In this document: positions 46,808 to 55,014 of the stretch, one piece after another
Numbering within the stretch: position 1 is the first letter of the stretch
Layout: each line of letters begins with the position of its first letter
DNA from: Bacillus solimangrovi
Lineage (GTDB): Bacteria > Bacillota > Bacilli > Bacillales > Bacillaceae_N
Assembly: GCF_001742425.1 (NCBI RefSeq)
Contig: NZ_MJEH01000033.1
Location: forward strand, 1 to 64,000
DNA length: 64,000 nucleotides
Direction of reading: 5' to 3'
Notes under the pieces: model-generated
Database searches by the model: none
What the model saw: only the letters and a program-made list of their open reading frames with translations
What the model was told of the DNA's origin: nothing
Made by a program: the position numbers and the translations under genes

Positions 46808-47341
46808 TTGAAAAGTGTAAAAAAGAAGTATATGATCCATCCGGATGTTGAAGCGATCGTACCTTATTACAATGATGAAGGTTGTCTTTGTTCAGAGGTC
46901 AGGGAAGTAAGCTCAGTTAAATATGTTTATGAGTCGCCTAAGAAATTATTGATAAGGGTTTGTGCTTTCTATGGAGGGGATTATAATGGAAATAGACAAG
47001 CAGCCAAACTTATCTTAAAGGCGAAACAGATGCTTCCATTGTCTATTTCACTCATTCATAATATGATGTTCATCCCAATGCAATCACCGAAAAGCCCAAA
47101 CTGTATATGGGTCAATTTAGCTCACATTTTCTTTGTTAAGAAAGGTATAAACAAAGATTCAATTATATTATTTAAAAGCGGTCATGAGTTAGAAGTTAAT
47201 TTGCTTGCTGATAGTGTGGAAAAAAAAAGAGACCGTGCTGCCTATTTACAAAATGAATTATTTGTAAGGCACGTTCAAACATTAAAGGATGGAAATTACC
47301 CATCGTTTGCAGCACTTCTATTATGTATTTTACAAGACTAA
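46808..47341 (+). CDS. comK: Competence transcription factor ComK
   Basis: A 177-residue homologue of ComK, which binds paired AT-boxes and turns on DNA-uptake genes. Along its length it keeps the family's pattern: YMIHPDVEAIVPYYNDEG, later PIMIH-type SISLIHNMMFIPMQSPKSPN, then CIWVNLAHI. Bacillus subtilis ComK is about 192 residues. The start is TTG 46808 after GGGAGGGA. Upstream, 46590-46645 is very AT-rich with a TATAAT at about 46640, and ComK boxes (AAAA-N5-TTTT) could lie there for autoactivation; I could not place them exactly. Confidence 0.9.
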   Translation: MKSVKKKYMIHPDVEAIVPYYNDEGCLCSEVREVSSVKYVYESPKKLLIRVCAFYGGDYNGNRQAAKLILKAKQMLPLSISLIHNMMFIPMQSPKSPNCIWVNLAHIFFVKKGINKDSIILFKSGHELEVNLLADSVEKKRDRAAYLQNELFVRHVQTLKDGNYPSFAALLLCILQD

Positions 47342-47346
47342 TATAA

Positions 47347-47385
47347 AATGGATTGCCTTTCCGATTAGTTGGCAATCCATTTTTA
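47347..47385 (+). terminator. Terminator after comK
   Basis: AATGGATTGCC (47347-47357) pairs with GGCAATCCATT (47371-47381), an 11-bp perfect stem, followed by TTTT. Confidence 0.88.
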
Positions 47386-47506
47386 ATAAATTTTTTTCAA
47401 TAAATAACTATTAAATTCAAAATTTATGAAACTATTCTTAGACTTTTTCGTTATACTTAGTAGGTACTCGCATAGTTAATAAAATAGAAAGGTGGCAGAT
47501 AAAGTG

Positions 47507-48973
47507 ATGAAGAAGTTATTGGTGATTTTTTCCGCAATTATGTTATTGCTCGTTGGTTGTTCCTCGACAAACCCTTCATTGAAAGATGTATACATTAATT
47601 CAATGAAGTATGAGTCAGCGGAATCAAAGACAACATTATCAATTGATGCAGAAGTCAAAGGTGATTATTTAGGTGAAGAAGGTCAGCAGATTCTAGATAT
47701 GCTGAAGGCTGGCGTGTTAATTGAACAGAAGGCAGCAAGTGTTGACGAGGCGTACATGAAATTAACGCTTCTAAACGATGAACCGTTACGTAAAATGGGT
47801 TACTGGACAGTAGAAGAACAAGTAGCACTTGAGGTAATCGTTGAAGGCGAAAAGATATTCATGAAAACTTCAGCAGATCCTTATTATTATGAAATTGATC
47901 CAAATTCAGGTTATGCCGATAACACGATGGGTATGGCTGATCAGAAGAAGCTTCGTGAGTTTATGATGGGTGCTTTCGAAGATTATATGAAGCAATTTGA
48001 TTATGAGATTAAGAATCTAAATGATAAGGGCTGGCAAACAGTTGAAACACCTGAAGGAACTGAAAGAGTTAGGTTAGTTGAAGTTAAGTTTGATATCGAG
48101 AACATTCTCGATTTTGTCTCATATACACTTGGGAACTTAGCTGAATATGAAGGACTAGACGAGCTTGTAAAAGAGTTCTTGGCGTTTGTGCCAGAAGAAG
48201 CAGGTATGCCAACTGATCAAGAGTTAGCAGATGGAATTCAAGAGTTCCGTAATATGCTGAATCAAGCAAAAGCATTTGTAGATGGAACGACGGAGGAAAG
48301 TATTGAACAAATGTCTGGAATGGATATTGATTTAAATATCGTGACAGAAGCAGGGCTTTCTAAGCAAAAGAAATACATGGTAAGTGAAAAGTCAGATATT
48401 TCGTTAGCAGTTCATGATAAAGAAACTGGTGAGGGATTAGATGCTGTAATCAAAACGGATTCTATAGTTTGGAATGTTGGTGGCGAAGTTGAACTACCGA
48501 AAGTCGAAAAATCCGTGAATGTTGAAGAGCTTTCAAATGATCTTCAAAAAATTAAACAGCTACCAGATTCAACACCTGTTAAAAAAATGTTATTAAATGA
48601 GTTTAGAGCTGAATTCTTTATTGATGCTCCATATGCATTCTTTGGATCAGAGTGGGTAGATTTTAACGAAGCTCCTTATGTCAATAATGGTTCAACGATG
48701 GTTCCAGTAGCAGCTATCTCTAACTGGTTAGGTGGAGATGTGGATTGGAATAAAGAAGCTCAAACGTTAAAAGTAATGGTCGATAATCAAACATTTGAAT
48801 TTACACTAAACAGTAATAAAGTAAAAGTGAACGGCAAAGAAAAAATGATGAGTGCACCATTTGAAGTTAAGAATGGTACTAGCTTTGTGCCAGTAGCATT
48901 TATTGCGAAAGAGCTAGGAGCAAAAATTAACTTCGATGCTGAACTAAAGTTGGTAGAAATTTATTTTGAATAA
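47507..48973 (+). CDS. Lipoprotein with C-terminal copper amine oxidase N-like domain
   Basis: A 488-residue lipoprotein: the signal ends in the lipobox LLVGC (about residues 16-20), so it would be anchored by lipid to the outer face of the membrane. The middle (about 25-340) is a beta-rich and helical region without a known motif. The C-terminal 110 residues (ESEWVDFNEAPYVNNGSTMV-like, VPVAAISNWLGGDVDWN, later VPVAFIAKELGAKINFD) match the copper amine oxidase N-terminal/stalk-type domain, common in wall-linked proteins of Bacillaceae and Clostridia. It is not an amine oxidase. ATG 47507 follows AGGTGG; the in-frame GTG at 47504 is also possible. Confidence 0.82.
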   Translation: MKKLLVIFSAIMLLLVGCSSTNPSLKDVYINSMKYESAESKTTLSIDAEVKGDYLGEEGQQILDMLKAGVLIEQKAASVDEAYMKLTLLNDEPLRKMGYWTVEEQVALEVIVEGEKIFMKTSADPYYYEIDPNSGYADNTMGMADQKKLREFMMGAFEDYMKQFDYEIKNLNDKGWQTVETPEGTERVRLVEVKFDIENILDFVSYTLGNLAEYEGLDELVKEFLAFVPEEAGMPTDQELADGIQEFRNMLNQAKAFVDGTTEESIEQMSGMDIDLNIVTEAGLSKQKKYMVSEKSDISLAVHDKETGEGLDAVIKTDSIVWNVGGEVELPKVEKSVNVEELSNDLQKIKQLPDSTPVKKMLLNEFRAEFFIDAPYAFFGSEWVDFNEAPYVNNGSTMVPVAAISNWLGGDVDWNKEAQTLKVMVDNQTFEFTLNSNKVKVNGKEKMMSAPFEVKNGTSFVPVAFIAKELGAKINFDAELKLVEIYFE

Positions 48974-48977
48974 GATT

Positions 48978-49019
48978 AAAGACAAGACCACTCTACTAAT
49001 TAAGAGTGGTCTTGTCTTT
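48978..49019. terminator. Bidirectional terminator between convergent genes
   Basis: AAAGACAAGACCACTCT (48978-48994) pairs with AGAGTGGTCTTGTCTTT (49003-49019), a 17-bp perfect stem with T-rich flanks. It serves the lipoprotein gene (+) and the gene at 49031 (-). Confidence 0.88.
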
Positions 49020-49030
49020 ATTATTTTCTC

Positions 49031-49351
49031 TTATTTAATGTTAATGATTTGGAATGGAGGATCTGTTTCGAATGGTGTAGGTCCTTCTATATTAGATATT
49101 GATTCAGATGGTTCAGTAATTTCATCAACGATGTTTGAAGAATCATTTTCTCCCATTTCCTCATTAATTAGTTCTGTTTCTATTTCTATTTCTATACTTT
49201 CCATTTGTTTAGGTACTGATGTTGTTTCTAGATTCTCAGGTTGTTCATCAATAGAATTGTGGTCTTGATTATTTAGTAGATATGGCCAGAGAAAGATATT
49301 AATTAGAATTAAAGTCATGATGCCAGTACTAATTAGGGATTTCTTCCACAT
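49031..49351 (-). CDS. Small membrane-anchored acidic protein
   Basis: A 106-residue protein with one N-terminal helix (LISTGIMTLILINIFLWPYL, about 5-24) and a strongly acidic, Glu/Ser/Pro-rich tail. It lies just downstream of two exported Ig-like proteins on the same strand (49385 and 50068). GGAGGGG precedes the ATG at 49351. No family is known to me. The design, one helix plus an acidic low-complexity tail, resembles the N-terminal part of the protein at 41213. Confidence 0.65.
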   Translation of the reverse strand: MWKKSLISTGIMTLILINIFLWPYLLNNQDHNSIDEQPENLETTSVPKQMESIEIEIETELINEEMGENDSSNIVDEITEPSESISNIEGPTPFETDPPFQIINIK

Positions 49352-49384
49352 GATATCCCCTCCATTCGTTACGAAAATTAGGTT

Positions 49385-50071
49385 TTATTCAATTGTGTGT
49401 CGTTCACGTTGAATAAGCTTTCCATTATTATCGAATCCTTGAATATTCAAATACTGCCCAGATTCTAGACCTGATAACCCAAGTTGGTATTCATTATTAC
49501 CTAAATAATGCATGTCGTTACCTTCAATCTTAACGGAGGATATGTAATCATTGGCTGTGACCTTGACTTGGCTAATATAAGCTCCTAGCTCTACTTCTAC
49601 CTTAAATACGTTCTCGCTCAACGGTTCATCTTTCACTTGTGTTTCAGGCGTAGGTAAAATAGTAGGTTCTTCTTCATTTATAGGTTCAACGTATTTGAAT
49701 GGCATAATAACGGTTTTAGTTAGTGTAACGTTATCTACCGATTTCACCTTGTTCGTAATCGTTAACTGATATGTCTCTCCAGCTTGATAAGCTGCAAGAG
49801 GAGTAACTGTAAATGATTTTTGATCTTTTGATAGTTGGACTGTACTTTTAACTTGTATACTTTTAGAGTTTGTGATAAAAACAGTACTTCTAGAAACACT
49901 AGAACGTTTGACCTTATCATTAAAAGAGACTGTCCAAGCTTTTTTTGCATCCTCTGTTACATTGTGCTCCCATTCTAAATAATCTGCTGCGTGAAGAGGA
50001 GAGATAAAAGATAGACAAGCGATTAAAAAAAACGTTAATAAGAAAATATTGGATTTAAATCGCATCATCAA
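49385..50071 (-). CDS. Secreted Ig-like (SbsA/Big_5-type) protein
   Basis: A 228-residue exported protein. A signal peptide ending PLHAAD (about residue 29) is followed by an Ig-like domain (about 35-130: AWTVSFNDKVKRSSVSRSTV, later YQAGETYQLTITNKVKSVD). This is the same SbsA/Big_5-like fold as the C-terminal part of the S8 protease at 43575. A Pro/Glu linker and a second beta domain (about 160-228: VELGAYISQVKVTANDYISS) follow. It overlaps the upstream gene by four bases, indicating coupled expression. It has no catalytic motif and is probably structural or adhesive. Confidence 0.8.
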   Translation of the reverse strand: MMMRFKSNIFLLTFFLIACLSFISPLHAADYLEWEHNVTEDAKKAWTVSFNDKVKRSSVSRSTVFITNSKSIQVKSTVQLSKDQKSFTVTPLAAYQAGETYQLTITNKVKSVDNVTLTKTVIMPFKYVEPINEEEPTILPTPETQVKDEPLSENVFKVEVELGAYISQVKVTANDYISSVKIEGNDMHYLGNNEYQLGLSGLESGQYLNIQGFDNNGKLIQRERHTIE

Positions 50072-51081
50072 TCATCCACTTGAACTTTCAGCTTTTTCAT
50101 ATCATTCTCAGTTAAGAGGTCGTTGAATTTTTTATCATCATCAAGTAATTCGTATAGTGTGAAAGACTCTCCAGCAGTTTTATATTTATAGGTTTCTTTA
50201 ATTTCTTGGAATAGCTTATCATTTGCTGCAACTTTTATCGTTTGTTTATCAACTTCTTCGTTTTTGCTATTATATGAAATAACGATTACATCATAGGCGG
50301 GTGGAAGGTTACCGAATCCCAATGTATATAAATCTTTGCCTTTCTTTCTCTTATCATCATTATCGGTAACTTTAATCGCATTACCAGAGTGCATTGTATG
50401 CCCTTGATATTTGATTTTGACGTAGACACGTTTAACTTTATAAGTATCCTCCGTTACGATGTCAATGTTTGTTAAGGAGTCTGTTATTTGTTGTAAAGTA
50501 TCATCTTCAACTTTTCCTCTTTTTTTGTGAAGAACAGAAATCTCTTCAATATATCGGTCAGGTGCAATTACTCTAAGCTCACGTGGTGTATAAGTTTCTA
50601 ATATACTCGATAGTTTTGCATCGTTCACAACCATTAAATCGTAAAAGTCTATATAGTTTGTTTCAAAGTCTATATTTCGGCTGTTTCGGTAATATCCATT
50701 TTTTAGTTCAACTGCATTGTTATCAATTTCAAGAACGTATTTTTTGTTGAACTCTAATTTGTCTTCTGGAACGATAATTAATTTTTCACCAGACTTTCGA
50801 ATTTCTTTTAGTTCTATTTCTTCATATTTATTATTACTTTTTTTTAATTTCAGTTCGATTCTGTTTTCGTGAACGTTTAAAACTTTATCGTTAAAGGTAA
50901 TAGTAGGTTCGATATCTACTGGAACTTGTTTTGATCCATCTCTAGGTGAAGAATCTTTTATTCGTGCATTGTTTGCTGCAATAACTTTAGTTGACTGAGA
51001 GAAGGAGAAAAATATAGAAAAGAACATCATTGAACAAATGAATAATATGGATATTTTAGAAAAAATATTAGAAAAATTCAT
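50068..51081 (-). CDS. Secreted Ig-like (Big_5-type) protein
   Basis: A 337-residue exported protein. A long signal peptide (about 1-36, through KVIAANN) precedes an Ig-like domain with the Big_5/SbsA pattern (about 40-140: SSPRDGSKQVPVDIEPTITF, then KLIIVPEDKLEFNKKYVLEI). The remaining roughly 190 residues are beta-rich without a motif I know. It heads a small minus-strand set with the genes at 49385 and possibly 49031. GAGATGAATTTTTC marks the start; no strong ribosome site is seen. Confidence 0.78.
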   Translation of the reverse strand: MNFSNIFSKISILFICSMMFFSIFFSFSQSTKVIAANNARIKDSSPRDGSKQVPVDIEPTITFNDKVLNVHENRIELKLKKSNNKYEEIELKEIRKSGEKLIIVPEDKLEFNKKYVLEIDNNAVELKNGYYRNSRNIDFETNYIDFYDLMVVNDAKLSSILETYTPRELRVIAPDRYIEEISVLHKKRGKVEDDTLQQITDSLTNIDIVTEDTYKVKRVYVKIKYQGHTMHSGNAIKVTDNDDKRKKGKDLYTLGFGNLPPAYDVIVISYNSKNEEVDKQTIKVAANDKLFQEIKETYKYKTAGESFTLYELLDDDKKFNDLLTENDMKKLKVQVDD

Positions 51082-51452
51082 CTCTTTTTACTCACGCCTT
51101 TCGTAATGTATATCATGAATAGAATGGTTAAACTAAAAGGAAAGTATTGTTAATGATAAGTGTACTATGAATGATAGGTTCCTTCCAACTATTCTATTAT
51201 AGATAATTGATATGATTTATTTGGGTAGATTATTAGGTTCAATAGGTTATATAATGCTTAGACAAAAAATAAATGAGTAAAAATTACTTACTCATTACTA
51301 CTATTATCGGCATTTTTCTACAATTATTAAGAGAAAGGTTTGTGGAATAATGGGGAAATAGAGATGGTACCAATCAGGTAAATTTATAATATAGATTCAA
51401 TGGTTTTTGAAAGATATGTTTGATGGTTTATTGAGAAAGCACATAATCATAA
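51082..51452. other. Gene-free stretch between Ig-like gene and slaP
   Basis: The promoter and leader of the minus-strand Ig-like gene must lie in about 51082-51250. I saw no further gene. Confidence 0.5.
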
Positions 51453-51453
51453 T

Positions 51454-51498
51454 AGAGGATGAAATAAAAATGAACGTAGCACTTTTATTTCATCCTCT
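51454..51498 (-). terminator. Terminator downstream of slaP
   Basis: AGAGGATGAAATAAAA (51454-51469) pairs with TTTTATTTCATCCTCT (51483-51498), a 16-bp perfect stem. It follows slaP read on the minus strand. Confidence 0.75.
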
Positions 51499-51523
51499 TC
51501 ATAAGTTTTAGGTTGATTGTTGT

Positions 51524-52426
51524 TTATTTAGGTTGTGACGGTAAGTACGCTTTCCATTTGCTTAAGTCAATGGCTTCTTTTAACAGTAGTGACGAAGGGA
51601 AGATGAAAGTCCACGGCTTACTCGTATTTGCTTTTACTTCAAATTCACCTAGAGTGAAGCCTCCTTTGGCTACAATTTCACCTGTGGCGTCCTCAATTAC
51701 AAGTGGTAGTTGCTTTAGTGTTAAGGTCTTAGGGCTACCATTTCGAATAAGCATCGTGATATGAAGGTTACCATTTTGCTTTTGATTTGCTTGAATCCCA
51801 AGAAAGTTAACTTCACCAGGTTTTGGTGGAGTCATCTTATTTACCATTTGCTCAAGTTTTTGTTTATCAGCATCTGCTAAACTTTTTTGCCAGCTTTCTG
51901 CAAGGTCTAATGAATGTTTACGAGAAGAAGGTGACAAATCAAATGCAAGCTTCCAACCTTCTTTTGGAATATCATTTGTGAAAAGGTCTTCTTTTGAAAA
52001 GGTGAAATGCCAAGGACGACTACTCTGTGCAGGTATTTCACCAATTTCAGATAAATTAAACATTTTTCTCCCTAACTTTTCGTTATCAGCACTGATTAAT
52101 AAGAGTGTTGCTTCTTTTAAACGAACCTCTTTTGATAGAGAACTACGAATAAATGCAGTTATACGATAACTATCATTTTCTTCAGTTAATTCAATACCTG
52201 AGAGTGACAGTTGATTTGGCTTTAAAGGGTGACATTCGTTATTAAGGAAACGATAAACGTACTTTTCTTCCTCTTTTAGCTGCCAGCTAGGATGGATAGA
52301 TAGATGTGTTGTGATTTCTTCGTCTTGCGTATTGTCATCTTTCTCATTTAATAATGTTTCTGTGGAAATCGTACTATCGTTTCCTTGTTTTTTTATTTTA
52401 TTTTTCTTTTTAAAAAACGATAACAT
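51524..52426 (-). CDS. slaP: Accessory Sec system S-layer assembly protein SlaP
   Basis: A 300-residue soluble protein. In Bacillus anthracis, SlaP works with SecA2 to export S-layer proteins. The basic N-terminus (FFKKKNKIKKQG) and an acidic linker are followed by two copies of one module: about 115-170, with RPWHFTFSKEDLF, and about 235-290, with SKPWTFIFPSSLL. These are the duplicated SLAP-type repeats of this family. It lies 69 bases downstream of secA2 on the same strand, with GAGGGT before its ATG. It has no membrane helix or signal peptide. Confidence 0.85.
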   Translation of the reverse strand: MLSFFKKKNKIKKQGNDSTISTETLLNEKDDNTQDEEITTHLSIHPSWQLKEEEKYVYRFLNNECHPLKPNQLSLSGIELTEENDSYRITAFIRSSLSKEVRLKEATLLLISADNEKLGRKMFNLSEIGEIPAQSSRPWHFTFSKEDLFTNDIPKEGWKLAFDLSPSSRKHSLDLAESWQKSLADADKQKLEQMVNKMTPPKPGEVNFLGIQANQKQNGNLHITMLIRNGSPKTLTLKQLPLVIEDATGEIVAKGGFTLGEFEVKANTSKPWTFIFPSSLLLKEAIDLSKWKAYLPSQPK

Positions 52427-52457
52427 GAAATTTTACCCTCCTATTATGAATGTATGT

Positions 52458-52490
52458 ACTAAACAGCAGAATGAATTTCTGCTGTTTAGT
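52458..52490 (-). other. Hairpin between secA2 and slaP
   Basis: ACTAAACAGCAGA (52458-52470) and TCTGCTGTTTAGT (52478-52490) form a 13-bp perfect stem with a seven-base loop. Read on the minus strand it lies between the secA2 stop and the slaP start without a good T tract. It may be a leaky terminator or RNA-processing site that sets the SecA2-to-SlaP ratio. Confidence 0.55.
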
Positions 52491-52495
52491 TATAA

Positions 52496-54874
52496 TCATT
52501 TATTTTCTTCTTCACTTTGTTGTTGTTCTAAGATTGGCCTAGCAAGACGAGCAAGCTGGAATGATGCATCGCGCTCTAATTCGCTGAACGTCTTTGAGAA
52601 TAACTCTAGACCCTCTTTTTGATAAAGGCGCATTGGATCTTCTTGTTGATAGTGACGAAGTCCAATTCCTTCTTTTAGACGAGTCATGCTTTCAAGATGT
52701 TTTGTATAATAATGATCGATCACCATTAGTGTTAATCGTTTTATTGTAAATTGAACTTTTTTGTTTTCCTTTAATAGCTCGATGTTCGCTTTATAAGCTA
52801 AAGTTTTTTCCTCTACCTCTTCTTTAACCTCAGAAATATCTAAAATGTTATGATTGAATACAACCTTTGGCTCAACGATAATATAGTTTAGCTTTGCCTC
52901 TAATTCTTTTAATGGCCATTCTTCTGGAACAAGCTCCTCAGGACAATGTTCATTAACAGTATACGTTGCATATGAATCAATCATAGGTAAAATAATTGAT
53001 ACGATGTCTTCATTTTCAAGCACTTTATCTCGTAGCGAATAAATGACACCGCGTTGCTCATTAATGACATTATCCAATTTTAAGTTATATTCACGTACAG
53101 CATAGTTACTACCTTCACATATTCTCTGTACTCGATCAACAAGTTCATGGATTTTTTTATCAGTGATTTGCCCATTTTCATCAGCTTTTATTTTTTGAGC
53201 GGTTCTTTCAACTTCTTCTTTCGCAAAACGGCGGAACATATCATCTTCTAGTGAAATAATAAATTGTGTCGAACCAGTATCACCTTGACGACCAGAACGG
53301 CCTTTTAATTGGTTGTCGATTCGGCGACTTTCATGTCGTTCTGTACCAATTACATGAAGACCTCCAAGTTCTGCAACACCTTCACCGAGCATAATATCGG
53401 TACCTCGCCCAGCCATATTTGTTGCAATTGTTATTTGCCCCTTTTGACCTGCAAGTGAAATTAGTTTAACTTCTTGTTCAATACTCTTAGCATTTAGGAG
53501 ATGGTAAGGGAGTTTTGCTTTATCAAAGTATTCTGCGACTTGTTCAGATTGAAGAATAGATGTTGTACCGACAAGAACAGGTTGTCCCTTCGCATGACAT
53601 TGCTTAACTTCTTCCATGACCGCATTATATTTCTGATCTTTCGTCAAATAGACACGGTCTGTGCGGTCATCACGAATGATTGGTTTGTTTGTCGGAATTT
53701 GGATAACATCCATCCCATATAATTGTTGGAATTCAGATTCTTCCGTTTTCGCAGTGCCAGTCATACCTGAAATAATTGGATACATACGATAATAGTTTTG
53801 AATTGTAATGGAAGCTTGTGTCTTGTTTTCTTCGGTAATTTCAAGACCTTCCTTTGCTTCGATTGCTTGATGTAGGCCATCACTTAATGTACGGCCTTCC
53901 ATTGGACGTCCTGTGAACATATCAATTAAGAGAACCTTACCATCTTGAACGATATAATCAACATCTCGTTCAAACATGACACGTGCTCTTAACGCTTGAA
54001 TCATATAATGATACAGTGTTTGATGTTCAATTTCATATAGGTTATCGACACCAAATGCATTTTCTACTTTCTCAATTCCTTGGTCTGTTAAGTTTGTTGC
54101 TCTCGTCTCTATATCGAAGGTGAAATCTTCACCATCTTTGAAACGTTTAGCTACTTGTGCACCTATAAAATGCAATTCAGCACTAACTTCTGTTTTCCCT
54201 GCAATTATTAAAGGTGTTTTTGCCTCATCAATAAGTACGCTATCGACTTCATCAGTGATGACAAAATGATATGGACGTTGCACCTTCTGACGAGGATCTG
54301 CGACCATATTATCACGTAAATAGTCAAAACCAAATTCATTACCAACACCATATGTGATATCTGCTTTGTATGCTGCAACTTTATCTGCTGGTTCCATCAT
54401 TGGAATATTTAATCCGACAGTTAAGCCAAGAAATTCATGAATTTGACCGATCATATCTCGATCCCGTCGAGCTAAATATTCATTAACAGTAATAACGTGC
54501 ACACCTTTACCTTCAAGAGCACGTAAATAACTTGGTAGAGAAGCTACAAGTGTCTTTCCTTCACCAGTAGGCATCTCAGCTATATTGCCATCGGTTAAGA
54601 CTAATCCACCTATTAGTTGTACATCATAGTGGCGCATACCAAGAATACGTTTCGATGCTTCACGTACGATAGCAAAGCTTTCGACTTTTATATCATCAAT
54701 CGTTTTTCCATTTGATAGAGCTTCTTTGAACTCTGTTGTTTTTAATTTAAGGTCTTCATCTGAGAGCTGTTCATACTCTGCTTCAAGGCTGTTGATTTGT
54801 TCAACGATTTTGTAATGTTTTTTTAATTTACGTTGTTGTTCGTCGCCAAGTAGCCTTTTTAACGTATTTAGCAT
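52496..54874 (-). CDS. secA2: Accessory Sec translocase ATPase SecA2
   Basis: A 792-residue motor ATPase that pushes a subset of preproteins, here probably S-layer proteins, through the SecYEG channel. Walker A is MPTGEGKTLVASL (about 104-116), and VITDEVDSVLIDEAKTPLII (near 210) is the Walker B region. GTDIMLGEGVAELGGLHVIG and GRSGRQGDTGSTQFIISLED form the second motor domain. It ends LEQQQSEEENK without the C-terminal zinc-binding tail of housekeeping SecA, and it is about 50 residues shorter, like SecA2 of Bacillus anthracis. It is followed by slaP. The ATG at 54874 has AAGGAG upstream. Confidence 0.92.
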   Translation of the reverse strand: MLNTLKRLLGDEQQRKLKKHYKIVEQINSLEAEYEQLSDEDLKLKTTEFKEALSNGKTIDDIKVESFAIVREASKRILGMRHYDVQLIGGLVLTDGNIAEMPTGEGKTLVASLPSYLRALEGKGVHVITVNEYLARRDRDMIGQIHEFLGLTVGLNIPMMEPADKVAAYKADITYGVGNEFGFDYLRDNMVADPRQKVQRPYHFVITDEVDSVLIDEAKTPLIIAGKTEVSAELHFIGAQVAKRFKDGEDFTFDIETRATNLTDQGIEKVENAFGVDNLYEIEHQTLYHYMIQALRARVMFERDVDYIVQDGKVLLIDMFTGRPMEGRTLSDGLHQAIEAKEGLEITEENKTQASITIQNYYRMYPIISGMTGTAKTEESEFQQLYGMDVIQIPTNKPIIRDDRTDRVYLTKDQKYNAVMEEVKQCHAKGQPVLVGTTSILQSEQVAEYFDKAKLPYHLLNAKSIEQEVKLISLAGQKGQITIATNMAGRGTDIMLGEGVAELGGLHVIGTERHESRRIDNQLKGRSGRQGDTGSTQFIISLEDDMFRRFAKEEVERTAQKIKADENGQITDKKIHELVDRVQRICEGSNYAVREYNLKLDNVINEQRGVIYSLRDKVLENEDIVSIILPMIDSYATYTVNEHCPEELVPEEWPLKELEAKLNYIIVEPKVVFNHNILDISEVKEEVEEKTLAYKANIELLKENKKVQFTIKRLTLMVIDHYYTKHLESMTRLKEGIGLRHYQQEDPMRLYQKEGLELFSKTFSELERDASFQLARLARPILEQQQSEEENK

Positions 54875-55014
54875 CTTTTTCGCTCCTTACTAAAATTCTA
54901 AATATAGTATATCATGTAAATAAAATAAGAACAGCGAACGTATTGGTTGCAATAAATTGACATGAAAAAGTAACAATATTCGAGCTACATAATATGAATG
55001 GAGGTAGAAATGTC

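Noticed and set aside
47507-48973. Copper amine oxidase enzyme
   Set aside because: Only the short N-terminal-type domain is present at the C-terminus; the catalytic domain is absent.
52311-52622. Plus-strand open frames across slaP and secA2
   Set aside because: Shadows of the two well-supported minus-strand genes without ribosome sites.
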